A DNA stretch of 64,000 nt from Nonomuraea sediminis (GCF_018531495.1 NZ_JAHDTI010000014.1:292525-356524); one strand, 5' to 3'. Shown: positions 7,276 to 17,029, counted from the stretch's first letter. The notes: generated from the letters alone by a model not told the origin. Translations and numbers: made by a program.

Positions 7276-8903
7276 CCGATCCCTATCGCACCCTGCTGCC
7301 CGCTCCCCGCCACGCGGCGAGCGCCGAGGGGACCTTCACGCTCGGCAGCGTGCACGGTGATCCTGCCCTGGTCGAGGCGGTGCGACTGCTGCTCGGCCCG
7401 CTGCCCGCGGCCTCCGGGCCCGAGGGCGCGCTGTCTGTGCGCCTGGGGGCGGGCGCGCCGGAGTCCTACCGGCTGCGGATCTCCGGCGACGGGGCCGAGA
7501 TCATCGGTGCGGATCTTGCGGGCGTACGGCATGCCGTACAGACACTGAAGCAGTTGCTCGGCCCGGACGCGTATCGAGCCGCCTGGCGCCCGGGTGGCGT
7601 GGTGCCGTGTGGCGAGGTCGAGGACGAGCCCGCGCTGAGCTGGCGTGGCGGCATGCTGGACATCGCCCGACATTTCATGAACAAGCGCACTTTGCTGCGC
7701 TATGTCGACCTGCTCGCCATGCATCGCATGAATCGCCTCCACCTGCACCTCACCGACGACCAGGGCTGGCGCATCGAGAGCAGGAAATATCCGGAGATCA
7801 ACGAGCTGGCCACGCACCGCCGCGAAACCCTGGTCGGCCGTGAGCGTGCCGAGCCCGCCTTCGACGGCACGCCGCACGGCGGCTACTACACCCTCGACGA
7901 CCTGGCCGAGGTCTCTGCCTACGCCGCCGAGCGAGGGATCACCATAGTCCCCGAGATCGACCTGCCCGGGCACGCCTCCGCGTTGCTGACCGCCTTCCCC
8001 GAGCTAGGCACCGGCGCCGACGAGGTGCTGCGCGGCTGGGGCATCTCGGCCGGCGTGCTCAAGCCGATCCCCGCCGCGGTCAAGCTGGTGTGCGAGCTCA
8101 TCGACGAGTTGCTCACCGCCATCGACACCCCGTACGTGCATCTGGGCGGCGACGAGTGCGTGACCAAGGACTGGCCGGGCGATCCCGAGGTGGCCGCGCA
8201 CATGGCGGCCATCGGCGCCGAGCGGCCCGGCGAGCTGCACGGCTGGTTCCTGCGCGAGGTCGGCACGTATCTCGCCGGGCGCGGCAAGCGCATGGTGGTC
8301 TGGGACGAGGCGTTCCAGACCGGAGGCGTGCTGGCCGACACGATCGTGATGTGCTGGCGTGGCGACGCCATCTCCCGGCAGGCGGCCGCCGCGGGGCACG
8401 ACGTGGTGCGCGCGCCGGTCTACCCCACCTACCTCGACTACGACCAGTCGGACCTGCCCGAGGAGCCGCTGTCCATCGGCGGGCCGATCACCTTGGAGGA
8501 CTCGGCCTCGTTCGCGCCGCTGCCCGAGTCGTGGACGGATCAGGAGCGGGCCAGGGTGCTCGGCGGGCAGTTCCAGGCGTGGAGCGAGTACATTCCGCAC
8601 GAGCGGCACCTGGACTACATGGTGTTCCCGCGCGCCTGCGCCATCGCGGAAACGGTGTGGTCCGGCGCGCCGGCCGACTACCCGTCCCTGGTCGAGCGGC
8701 TGCGCGATGGGCACCTGGCCAGGCTGGACGCGGCCGGATGCGAGTACCGGCCGCTGGAAGGTCCGCGCCCCTGGCAGGGGGGCGGCACCGGACGGCGCGC
8801 CCACGCCGAGACGAACCGCACGACCAGGGAGCGCTGGCTGGAATGGGCCGCACAGCTGCCTGACTCCGGCGTGGTCGCCACGGCCACCACCCACGACGGC
8901 TGA
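7272..8903 (+). CDS. Beta-N-acetylhexosaminidase, GH20, cytoplasmic
   Basis: A 543-residue glycoside hydrolase family 20 enzyme that removes terminal GlcNAc/GalNAc from oligosaccharides by substrate-assisted catalysis. An N-terminal GH20b-type domain (about residues 1-125) precedes the TIM barrel with HLHLTDDQGWRIE (about 155) and the catalytic Asp-Glu pair in HLGGDECVTKDW (about 290-297). There is no signal peptide, so it acts inside the cell, consistent with co-translation (ATGA overlap) with the transporter before it. Together with the divergent ROK repressor this forms a compact uptake-and-cleavage unit for chitobiose-like or cell-wall-derived sugars. Confidence 0.95.
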   Translation: MTDPYRTLLPAPRHAASAEGTFTLGSVHGDPALVEAVRLLLGPLPAASGPEGALSVRLGAGAPESYRLRISGDGAEIIGADLAGVRHAVQTLKQLLGPDAYRAAWRPGGVVPCGEVEDEPALSWRGGMLDIARHFMNKRTLLRYVDLLAMHRMNRLHLHLTDDQGWRIESRKYPEINELATHRRETLVGRERAEPAFDGTPHGGYYTLDDLAEVSAYAAERGITIVPEIDLPGHASALLTAFPELGTGADEVLRGWGISAGVLKPIPAAVKLVCELIDELLTAIDTPYVHLGGDECVTKDWPGDPEVAAHMAAIGAERPGELHGWFLREVGTYLAGRGKRMVVWDEAFQTGGVLADTIVMCWRGDAISRQAAAAGHDVVRAPVYPTYLDYDQSDLPEEPLSIGGPITLEDSASFAPLPESWTDQERARVLGGQFQAWSEYIPHERHLDYMVFPRACAIAETVWSGAPADYPSLVERLRDGHLARLDAAGCEYRPLEGPRPWQGGGTGRRAHAETNRTTRERWLEWAAQLPDSGVVATATTHDG

Positions 8904-9073
8904 CGCCTACGAGCCGGAGGCACTAGGAAGGACCGCCTACCGCGGGCGTGGGCGGGTCCTCCCGGCGGAGGAGCGGTCCGGCCTGTCGGCCGCCGGGCCC
9001 GGCTCATGGGCGGAGGCGGGAGATCGCCGTCAGGCAGGAGTCGGCCGGACCGCAGCGTCACTAGCGTCGAGAC

Positions 9074-9697
9074 ATGCGATCTGATCTTGGCGCCTTCCTG
9101 AAAGCGGCTGTGCGCAGACCCTTGGTGATCGGCGCGTTCGCCCCCACTTCGGAACCGCTGGCCGCGCAACTGGTCGAGGTGGTGCCGAAGCGGGGAGCGC
9201 CGACCGTGCTGGAGCTGGGGCCGGGGACCGGCGCCATCAGCGGGCTGATCAGATCGCGGCTACCGGCCCGAGCGCGGTTCGTGGCGGTGGAGACCGACCG
9301 CGCGATGGTCGACCATCTGGCGCAGACCCGTCCGTGGTTGGAGGTGCTCCACATGGACGCCGCCGACCTGGGTTCGCGCATCGGCGAGGGCGAGGTGGAC
9401 GCCGTGGTGAGCGCGCTGCCGTGGACGCTCATCCCGGAACGGGCCCAGGGGCGCATCCTGGAGGCGGTCTCGCGGGTCCTGGCGCCCGGCGGCAGTTTCA
9501 CCACGATCGCCTACCTGACCGGCACCCGTCTCGGCCCGGGCAGGCGGTTCCGCGGGCGGCTGGGCGCGGCCTTCGACGAGGTGCTCACGACCAGGACCAT
9601 CTGGCGCAATCTGCCGCCCGCGCGCACGTACGTCTGCCGACGCCCGATCGTGGCCGCGCCGCCCGGGCGGGGAGCCGTGAGCGGACCGGCAAGGTAG
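9074..9697 (+). CDS. Class I SAM methyltransferase, phospholipid N-methyltransferase-like (COG3963)
   Basis: A 207-residue Rossmann-fold methyltransferase. Motif I is VLELGPGTGAISGLI at about residues 40-55, the acidic residue after beta-2 is in VAVETDR, and motif IV is DAVVSALPWTLIP. The N-terminal FLKAAVRRPLVIGAFAPTSEPL is characteristic of PmtA-like/rRNA-dimethylase-like enzymes that methylate phosphatidylethanolamine or small amines. No signal peptide and no ribosome site of note; the ATG is preceded by a stretch that could be a leaderless promoter. The 170 bases before it hold only GC-rich imperfect inverted repeats after the GH20 gene. Substrate uncertain. Confidence 0.8.
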   Translation: MRSDLGAFLKAAVRRPLVIGAFAPTSEPLAAQLVEVVPKRGAPTVLELGPGTGAISGLIRSRLPARARFVAVETDRAMVDHLAQTRPWLEVLHMDAADLGSRIGEGEVDAVVSALPWTLIPERAQGRILEAVSRVLAPGGSFTTIAYLTGTRLGPGRRFRGRLGAAFDEVLTTRTIWRNLPPARTYVCRRPIVAAPPGRGAVSGPAR

Positions 9698-9735
9698 GCT
9701 CATTCCTGACGGAAATTTCAGTCAGGGGGAATGTT

Positions 9736-10851
9736 GTGCGGATATCGCGACGTCAGACGCTCCAAGCCGCGGTCTTGGCGGCTTTCGGAGGCGCGCTGAG
9801 CGCCTGCGGCTCGTCCTCGACGGCGAGCGGGGTGACGACCGCCGTGGAGAAGAGCGGGTGGCTGATGCCCGAAGAGACGCATCCGCACCAGCTGACCTTC
9901 ATGGCGTGGCCGACCGAGCTGATCTGGAAGTCCGACATCGCGGGGGTACGCGATGACATCGCCGGCATCGCCCGCGCGATCGCCGACTTCGAACCGGTGG
10001 TGCTGCTCGCCAATCCCCAGGACGTCAAGGCCGCGCGGCGCGCCTGCGGCTCTCAGGTCGAGGTCGTGCCGATGCCGGTCGACGACCTGTGGATGCGCGA
10101 CAGCGGGCCGACCTTCGTGCTCGGCGGGAAGAACATCGCCGGGGTCGACTTCAACTTCAACGGCTGGGGCGGCAAGCAGGTGCACTCCCGCGACAAGGAC
10201 GTCGCCCGCGAGATCCTGGCCATGGAACACGTCACCAGGATCAAGGCGCCGATCGTCGCCGAAGGCGGCTCGATCGAGGTCGACGGCGTGGGCACGCTCA
10301 TGGCGACCGAAAGCTCCCTGATCAACGACAACCGCAACCCCGGCAAGACCCGCGCCGACATCGAACGGGGACTGAGGGAAACCCTCGGCGCGACCACCTT
10401 CATCTGGGTCAAAGGCGTCAAGGGCAAGGACATCACCGACTACCACATCGACGCGCTGGCCCGCTTCTCCGAACCCGGCGTCGTGGTGATCAGCACCCCG
10501 CCGGAGGATGCCCCCCAGGACGTCTGGACCGCGGCCTACGACCAGGCGCGCAAGGTGATGAAGACGGCCGTGGACGCCCGCGGCAAGCGGCTCGAACTGG
10601 TCGAGCTGCCGGAACCGGTGGACATCGGCCGCCGCGGCGAGGGCTTCCTGGCCACCTACGTGAACTACTACGTGGTCAACGACGGGGTCGTCCTGCCCCG
10701 GTTCGGCGACAAGAGGGCCGACAAGGATGCCGCCGCCATCATCCGCGAGCTCTACCCCGGGCGCGAGGTCGTGCAGGTGCCCGTCGACACGCTCGGCGAG
10801 GGCGGCGGCGGCATCCACTGCTCGACCCAGCAGATGCCCAAGCGGGACTGA
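9736..10851 (+). CDS. Agmatine deiminase/peptidyl-arginine deiminase family protein, predicted Tat lipoprotein
   Basis: A 371-residue guanidine-modifying enzyme (pentein fold). Conserved elements are in order: WMRDSGPTFV (about 118-127), EGGSIEVDG (about 175-183), DYHIDALARF (about 235-244) and the C-terminal GGGGIHCSTQQ with the nucleophilic Cys. Family members turn agmatine into N-carbamoylputrescine or deiminate arginine-like groups. The GTG start at 9736 is set by CAGGGGGA 5 bases upstream. The first 30 residues carry RISRRQTLQ, a hydrophobic stretch and the lipobox LSAC, so it should be Tat-exported and lipid-anchored outside the membrane. That is unusual because classical agmatine deiminases are cytosolic. 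Actual substrate unknown. Confidence 0.88.
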   Translation: MRISRRQTLQAAVLAAFGGALSACGSSSTASGVTTAVEKSGWLMPEETHPHQLTFMAWPTELIWKSDIAGVRDDIAGIARAIADFEPVVLLANPQDVKAARRACGSQVEVVPMPVDDLWMRDSGPTFVLGGKNIAGVDFNFNGWGGKQVHSRDKDVAREILAMEHVTRIKAPIVAEGGSIEVDGVGTLMATESSLINDNRNPGKTRADIERGLRETLGATTFIWVKGVKGKDITDYHIDALARFSEPGVVVISTPPEDAPQDVWTAAYDQARKVMKTAVDARGKRLELVELPEPVDIGRRGEGFLATYVNYYVVNDGVVLPRFGDKRADKDAAAIIRELYPGREVVQVPVDTLGEGGGGIHCSTQQMPKRD

Positions 10852-10943
10852 GGAACCGGGCTCCTACGGGATCTATACGGCGCCTATACGGACGCTGATC
10901 ACCCTGAGCGCGTTGTCCGATTCGCGTTCAGTGGAGGCTGACG

Positions 10944-13900
10944 GTGTTCAAGCGATTAACGCGGCGTGCCGCGTTACCGTCCGTCGTCGTCCTGGCGCTG
11001 GTGTCCTGGGCGCTCGTACCGAACCAGGCCGGCGCGACGACGATCCCGATCAAGACCCAGGCGCCGGCCCCGGCCGGCTGCCCCGACGAGATGCCCACCC
11101 AGATCGCCGCTGAGCTCGCCGCCAAGGTGTGCGGCAAGCGAATCAAGACGGCCGCCATGACCACGCAGACCGACGAGTACTACGTCAACCCCGACGGCAC
11201 CATGACGCTGGAGCACCGCTACCGGCCGGTGCGCGTCAAGCGCGGGGCGGAGTGGGTCCCCGCCGACGCGACGCTGGCGGTCAGCGCCGACGGCTCGGTC
11301 GCTCCCAAGGCCGCCGCGGCGACCTACCGCTTCTCCGGCGGCGGCGAGGGCCCGATGGTCACCGCCGAGGCCAAGGGAACCCAGGTCAGCCTGGGCTCGC
11401 CGGTCGGGGCGCTGCCCAAGCCGGTGCTGGACGGCTCCCGCGCCACCTACCCCGACGTGATCCCCGGGGTGGACCTGGTGCTCACCGCCGACGTGGACGG
11501 CTTCGCCGAGCACCTGGTGGTCAAGAACCGCCAGGCCGCCGCGGACCCGCGCCTGGCCGAGCTGGCCTTCCCCGCCCAGGCCAAGAAGGGCGTGCTGAAG
11601 GCCGACAAGCACGGCAACGTGCAGGTGGTCGACGGCGACGGCGACCCGGTGTTCACCGGCGCGGCGCCCGAGATGTGGGACGCCGCGGAAGAGGCCGCGA
11701 CCCTCAGGAACACCGGCGTCCCCGGCAGGCGCGCCAGGATGGGGATCAAGCTGTCCGGCGGCAAGCTCAAGGTCACCCCGGACGCGGCGCTGCTGACGAA
11801 TCCCAGCACCGTCTATCCGGTGACGATCGACCCGAGCTTCACCGCGGCCCGCTCCAGCTGGACCTACGTCGACTCGGCCTACCCGAGCAGCACGTACTAC
11901 AACTCCTCCAACGACGCCACCGCCGGCACCTCCAACTCCGGCGGCTACAAGCGGCGCTCGTTCTTCAACATGGGCCTGTCGGGCATGGGCACCGGCAAGC
12001 ACATCGTCTCGGCCACCTTCCAGATCTACGAGACCTGGGCATGGTCCTGCTCGGCCAGGAACGTCGGGCTGTACAGGACCGCGGCGATCACCTCCTCGAC
12101 CAACTGGAGCAACCAGCCCGCCTCCAACCTGACCATCGGCTCCAAGAACGTGGCCTACGGCTGGTCCTCCAGCGGCAGCGGCGGCCCGTCGAGCTGCCCG
12201 TCCAGCTGGGTCGGCTGGGACGTGGCCAGCGCGCTGCAGGACATCATGAACGCCGGCGGCACGTCGATCACGTTCAAGGTCCAGGCCGGCAGCGAGACCG
12301 ACAACTACTACTGGAAGCGCTTCGACAACAACCCCCACATCTCCATCACCTACAACACGGTCCCGGCCACGCCCACGAGCCTGGCGCTGGCCCCCTGCTC
12401 GACCTGCACCAACCCGGCCACCACGAACGCCACCCAGCCGACGCTGTCGGCCAAGGTGAGCGACGCCGACGGGCAGGCGCTCCGCGCCGATTTCGAGATC
12501 TGGACCTCCGACCACGTCACCAAGCTGAGCGGCGGCTCGGTCTCCGGCGTCGCCTCCGGCGGCACCGGCTCGTGGAAGGCGGCCTCGGCGCTGGCCAACG
12601 GCACCTACGGCTGGCGGGTGCGCTCCTACGACGGCACCGACTACAGCGCCTGGTCGGGCTGGTTCGGCTTCACCGTGAACGCCACTCCCCCGGCCGCCCC
12701 CGCGGTCTCCTCCACCGACTACCCGGAGGGCGACTGGGCCAAGGGCGCCGGCCAGGCGGGCCAGTTCACCATCACGCCCTCCGGCTCCGGTGTGGCGGCC
12801 GTGCTGTGGGCCTTCGACGGCGGCGCCCAGCAGTCGGCGGCGACCACCGGCTCGCCGTACACGCTGAGCTGGACGCCGACCGCGGACGGCCCGCACACGC
12901 TGCAGGCGTGGGTGCGCAACACCGCGGGCAGCGTGTCGGCGGCGACCGCGTACACCTTCAACGCCGGCACGTCGGCGGTGACCTCGCCGACGGACGGGCA
13001 GACCACGGCCCGCCGCACGGTGCTGTCGGCCAGTGGCAGCCCGGGGCTGACCGCGGTCACCTTCGCCTACCGGCGCGGCGAGGCCGACACCTGGCATCAG
13101 GTGCCCGCCGCGGACGTGCGCAAGCGCTCGGACGGCTCGGCCGTCACCTGGCCGGTGACCATGAGCTCGGGCCTCTCGCCCGACCTGGTGTGGGACACCA
13201 CGCACACGCTGGCCGAGGACGGGGTCATCCAGGTGCGCGCGGAGTTCACCACCTCCTCGGGCACGGCGGCCTCGCGCAGCGTGGACCTGGTGGTGGACCG
13301 CGACGCCGAGGGCGCGACCACCCAGCCGGTCGGTCCCGGCTCGGTCAACATGCTCACCGGCGACTTCAGGATGGCGGCCACCGACGCCAACGTGTTCGGG
13401 GTCGGGCTCATGCGCTCGTTCTCCTCGCGCGACCCGCGCCGGGGTTCCTCCCTGCAGGGCGTGGCGGCCATCTTCGGCAGCGAGTGGACCCCGAACGGCC
13501 TGGCCCAAGCGGGGCAGGGCACGTTCGTGCAGCTCCACGCCACCTCGGCCACCTCGATCGAGCTGACCGGTGAGGACACCTCGGTGGCCTTCACCAAGAA
13601 CGCCGACGGCTCCTTCACCGCGCAGCCGGACGCGACCAACATGAAGCTGACCTACGACGCGGCAGCCGACCGCTACACGCTGACCGACTCCAACTCCGCC
13701 GAGCGGACGGTCTTCGCCAAGGTGGACCCGTCGGCCACGGCCTACCTGGTCCGCGCGGTGTACCCGTCGATCGGCCAGGGCAGCACCGTGTTCGTGTGGG
13801 AGCCCGTCACCGGCACCTCGCTGGCCAGGCCCATCAAGATCATCGCACCGACGTGGGCGGTCGCCGCGCAGTCCGACTGCGACGTCGACACCCTGGCCGC

Positions 13901-16900
13901 GCTGCCCAAGGGCTGCCGGCTGATCAAGATCGACTACGCCACCACGACCACCGCGGGCGCCCAGCTGGGTGACGTGGCCGGGCAGGTCAAGACCATCAGC
14001 CTCTGGGAGGGCGGGACGAGCGCGCCGCAGGGCCTGTCGGAGTATCTCTACGACGACCTGGGCCGGCTCCGCGAGACCTGGAACCCGAACGCACCCACCG
14101 TCAAGACCCGCTACGACTACGACCTCAACGGGCGGGTCAACCGCTACTCCCCGCCCGGCGAGCTGCCGTGGACGCTGACGTACGGCAAGGCCGGCAACCC
14201 CGACATCGCCTCCGACGGGATGCTGCTCACCGCCTCCAGGCCGACGCTGCGGCCCGGTACGCCGAGCGAGACCAACGGCACCGCCACCACCTCGGTCGTC
14301 TACGACGTGCCGATCAGCGGCGCGGGCACGCCGTACCCGCTGGACCCGGCGACGGCCGCCACCTGGGGCCAGAACGATCCCCCGGTCGACGCGACCGCCG
14401 TCTTCCCCGCCGACCAGGTGCCCGCCAACCACACCGGGCGCGGCGGGCTGGCCGCCTCCGACTACGGCCGGGCCACGATCACCTACCTGAACGCCTCCGG
14501 CCAGGTGGTCAACCGGGCCGAGCCGGGCGGCGCCGTCTCCACCAGCCAGTACGACGGGCAGGGCAACACCGTGCTGACCCTGTCGCCGGGCAACCGGGCT
14601 CTCGCACTCGGGCAGGGCGCCACCGCCGCCGCCGACCTGGCCCAGCTCGGACTGCTCAACACCACGACCGCCGAGCGGGCGCGGCTGCTGTCGGAGCAGA
14701 GCGAGTTCAGCGCCGACGGGCAGCGCACGCTGGCCGAGTACGGATCCCTCCACCTGGTCAGGCTGGACGGCGCGACGGTCGCGGCCAGGAAGCACACCGT
14801 CAACGCCTACGACGAGGGCAGGCCGAGCGACGCCAAGGTCGCCAACCTCGTCACCACCGTCACGGTCGGCGCCTGGGTGCAGGGCCGGTCCACCGACGGC
14901 GACCAGCGGGCCAGTAAGACCTACTACGACTGGAACAGCGGCAAGAAGGTCAAGACCGTCGACGATCCCGGCGGGCTGGCCATCACCAAGACCACCACCT
15001 ACGACACCGAGGGCCGGGTGATCGCCACCACCTCGCCCAAGGGCACCGACACGGGCACCCAGACCAACGAGTACTACACGGCCGACGGCACCGGCACCTG
15101 CGGCGCCAAGCCGGAGTGGGCGGGGCTGCTGTGCCGTACCAAGGCCAAGTCCACGATCACCGACGGCGGGACGAACCCCACCGAGCTGGTCAGCAAGGTC
15201 TACACCTACGAGGCGGGCGGGCGCGTCACCGGCGTGGCCGAGAACGCCAACGGCGTCACCAGGACCACCACGACCTCCTACAACCCGGCGGGCGAGATCG
15301 TGAAGACCACCGTCACCGGCGGGGTCGGTACGGCGGTGCCCGAGGTGACCACCACCTACGACGCGGCCGGCCACGTGGTGCAGACCGCGGCCACCGGCGG
15401 CGCCACCATCACCAGGACCTACGACGTGCTGGGCCGCCAGATGTCCTACACCGACTCCGACGGCGGCACGACCAGCGTGGAGTACGACGCCCTCGACCGC
15501 ATCACCAAGAAGACCGACGGCGCGCCGTCCACCGTGACCTACGGCTACGACGCCACCACCGGCCTGCTCACCACGCTGACCGACTCGGTCGCGGGCACCT
15601 TCACCGCCACCTACACCCCGGACGGGTCACTCATCAAGGAGACCATGCCCGGCGGGATCAGCTACGGCGTCACCAGGGACCCGTTGGGGGCGCCGACCTG
15701 GCGCGGCTACCAGAACGCCGCCGGGGTCAAGCTCCTGGACGACTCGGTGACCTGGTCGATCCACGGCCAGCAGCTCACCCACAACGGCCTGTCCAGCCAG
15801 GTGTTCGGCTACGACAAGCTGGGGCGGCTGACCGGGGTCGACGACACCGTGAACGGGACCTGCGCGCGCCGCGGCTACGGCTACGACGCCGACTCCAACA
15901 GGACCTCGCTCACCAGGAGCGGCTGCGACGGCTCCGGCGCGGTCACCGAGAACCACGCCTACGACGGCGGGGACCGGCTGGCCGACTCCGGATACACCTA
16001 CGACGCCTACGGGCGCACCACCGCCACGCCCGCCGGGCTGACGGTCGACTACTACAACACCGACCTGGTCAAGTCCATCACCTCGGGCTCGCTGCGGCAG
16101 TCCTACACCCTGGACCCGCAGCTGCGCCGCAACACCACCACGGTGGAGCAGCTTCCCGGCGGGGTCGTCGGCCAGCGCGTCGAGCACTTCGACGCCGACG
16201 ACGACACTCCCGCCTGGATCGTCGAGGGCGGGACGGTCACCAGGAACGTCCACTCGATCTCCGGCGGCCTGGCGGCCGTCACCTCGGCGACCGGGGACGT
16301 CCGCCTGCAGCTGACCAACCTGCACGACGACATCAACGTGGTGTACAACCTCGCCGACGGGGTCCCGCTGGCGCTGGACTTCGACGAGTTCGGCAACCCG
16401 CGGCCCGGCCAGCCCACCACCCGGTACGGCTGGCACGGCGCGGCCGAGCGCGCCTCGGACACCCCCGACGGCTCCATCCTCATGGGCGTGCGGCTCTACC
16501 AGCCCAAGCTGGGACGGTTCCTGCAGACCGACCCGGTGGCCGGCGGCAGCGCCAACGCCTACGACTACGCCAACCAGGCACCGACCTCCAACGCGGACCT
16601 GGACGGCAAGAAGTGGTACTGGTGCACGAACTTCTGGCACTTCGCCTTCTACCACTGCGGGATCAACTACGTCTGGTACCACAGCGCCTGGCGCTACGTG
16701 TACTGGGTGAAGACCCCCGCCGGCTGGTGGGTCCGCGGCGTGTTCTACGACTACTGCACCAGCTCGCCCGACAAACCGTTCGGCTACGACTTCCGTGCGG
16801 CGTGCATGATGCACGACTACGGATACGCCCTGCGCGGGATGGGTTACATCTCCAGCAGGCACCAGGCGGACGACGTCTTCTACTACGTCCTGTACTACGG

Positions 16901-16982
16901 CGTCTGCCCGCACTACTTCTTCAAGTCCTTCTGCAGGGGGATCGCCTACAAGTACTACCTGGCCGTCTGGTACTTCGGCTGA
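10944..16982 (+). CDS. Secreted YD-repeat (RHS) protein with C-terminal phospholipase A2 domain
   Basis: A 2012-residue giant protein. GTG start with GTGGAGG upstream and a Sec signal peptide (about residues 1-31, ending NQAGA). A DNRLRE-type head follows (LPKPVLDGSRATY, TYVDSAYPSSTYYNSS), then Fn3/Ig-like segments to about 780, then YD repeats (for example RETWNPNAP...KTRYDYDLNGRV, YDAAGHVVQT, YDVLGRQMSY). The RHS core ends at LGRFLQTDPVAGG...NAYDYANQAP. The tip, about residues 1885-2012, matches bacterial secreted phospholipase A2 of the Streptomyces violaceoruber type: YCTSSPDKPFGYDFRAAC, catalytic HD in MMHDYGY (His about 1957), second Asp in QADDVFYY, and terminal YKYYLAVWYFG. It fits an RHS-cage-delivered lipase toxin or surface enzyme. 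No small immunity-like gene follows; the next gene is an AfsR-like regulator. Confidence 0.9.
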   Translation: MFKRLTRRAALPSVVVLALVSWALVPNQAGATTIPIKTQAPAPAGCPDEMPTQIAAELAAKVCGKRIKTAAMTTQTDEYYVNPDGTMTLEHRYRPVRVKRGAEWVPADATLAVSADGSVAPKAAAATYRFSGGGEGPMVTAEAKGTQVSLGSPVGALPKPVLDGSRATYPDVIPGVDLVLTADVDGFAEHLVVKNRQAAADPRLAELAFPAQAKKGVLKADKHGNVQVVDGDGDPVFTGAAPEMWDAAEEAATLRNTGVPGRRARMGIKLSGGKLKVTPDAALLTNPSTVYPVTIDPSFTAARSSWTYVDSAYPSSTYYNSSNDATAGTSNSGGYKRRSFFNMGLSGMGTGKHIVSATFQIYETWAWSCSARNVGLYRTAAITSSTNWSNQPASNLTIGSKNVAYGWSSSGSGGPSSCPSSWVGWDVASALQDIMNAGGTSITFKVQAGSETDNYYWKRFDNNPHISITYNTVPATPTSLALAPCSTCTNPATTNATQPTLSAKVSDADGQALRADFEIWTSDHVTKLSGGSVSGVASGGTGSWKAASALANGTYGWRVRSYDGTDYSAWSGWFGFTVNATPPAAPAVSSTDYPEGDWAKGAGQAGQFTITPSGSGVAAVLWAFDGGAQQSAATTGSPYTLSWTPTADGPHTLQAWVRNTAGSVSAATAYTFNAGTSAVTSPTDGQTTARRTVLSASGSPGLTAVTFAYRRGEADTWHQVPAADVRKRSDGSAVTWPVTMSSGLSPDLVWDTTHTLAEDGVIQVRAEFTTSSGTAASRSVDLVVDRDAEGATTQPVGPGSVNMLTGDFRMAATDANVFGVGLMRSFSSRDPRRGSSLQGVAAIFGSEWTPNGLAQAGQGTFVQLHATSATSIELTGEDTSVAFTKNADGSFTAQPDATNMKLTYDAAADRYTLTDSNSAERTVFAKVDPSATAYLVRAVYPSIGQGSTVFVWEPVTGTSLARPIKIIAPTWAVAAQSDCDVDTLAALPKGCRLIKIDYATTTTAGAQLGDVAGQVKTISLWEGGTSAPQGLSEYLYDDLGRLRETWNPNAPTVKTRYDYDLNGRVNRYSPPGELPWTLTYGKAGNPDIASDGMLLTASRPTLRPGTPSETNGTATTSVVYDVPISGAGTPYPLDPATAATWGQNDPPVDATAVFPADQVPANHTGRGGLAASDYGRATITYLNASGQVVNRAEPGGAVSTSQYDGQGNTVLTLSPGNRALALGQGATAAADLAQLGLLNTTTAERARLLSEQSEFSADGQRTLAEYGSLHLVRLDGATVAARKHTVNAYDEGRPSDAKVANLVTTVTVGAWVQGRSTDGDQRASKTYYDWNSGKKVKTVDDPGGLAITKTTTYDTEGRVIATTSPKGTDTGTQTNEYYTADGTGTCGAKPEWAGLLCRTKAKSTITDGGTNPTELVSKVYTYEAGGRVTGVAENANGVTRTTTTSYNPAGEIVKTTVTGGVGTAVPEVTTTYDAAGHVVQTAATGGATITRTYDVLGRQMSYTDSDGGTTSVEYDALDRITKKTDGAPSTVTYGYDATTGLLTTLTDSVAGTFTATYTPDGSLIKETMPGGISYGVTRDPLGAPTWRGYQNAAGVKLLDDSVTWSIHGQQLTHNGLSSQVFGYDKLGRLTGVDDTVNGTCARRGYGYDADSNRTSLTRSGCDGSGAVTENHAYDGGDRLADSGYTYDAYGRTTATPAGLTVDYYNTDLVKSITSGSLRQSYTLDPQLRRNTTTVEQLPGGVVGQRVEHFDADDDTPAWIVEGGTVTRNVHSISGGLAAVTSATGDVRLQLTNLHDDINVVYNLADGVPLALDFDEFGNPRPGQPTTRYGWHGAAERASDTPDGSILMGVRLYQPKLGRFLQTDPVAGGSANAYDYANQAPTSNADLDGKKWYWCTNFWHFAFYHCGINYVWYHSAWRYVYWVKTPAGWWVRGVFYDYCTSSPDKPFGYDFRAACMMHDYGYALRGMGYISSRHQADDVFYYVLYYGVCPHYFFKSFCRGIAYKYYLAVWYFG

Positions 16983-16987
16983 CCTGG

Positions 16988-17015
16988 ACACCGGCGGGCA
17001 CCCGCCCGCCGGTGT
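16988..17015 (+). terminator. Strong hairpin after the YD-repeat/phospholipase gene
   Basis: Perfect 12-bp stem ACACCGGCGGGC (16988-16999) / GCCCGCCGGTGT (17004-17015) with a 4-base loop, starting 5 bases after the stop. It has no long T-run, which is common in actinobacteria. It isolates the giant gene from the regulator downstream. Confidence 0.7.
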
Positions 17016-17029
17016 TCCCACGGCATGTC

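Noticed and set aside
9334..9735. Upstream extension of the deiminase-like gene into the methyltransferase
   Set aside because: It would overlap the methyltransferase coding region in another frame; the GTG at 9736 has a proper ribosome site and starts a Tat lipoprotein signal.
10974..15374. 1466-codon open frame antisense to the YD-repeat/phospholipase gene
   Set aside because: It mirrors the high-GC codon pattern of the real gene, is rich in Gly/Arg/His/Val typical of antisense frames, and has no start signal or domain.
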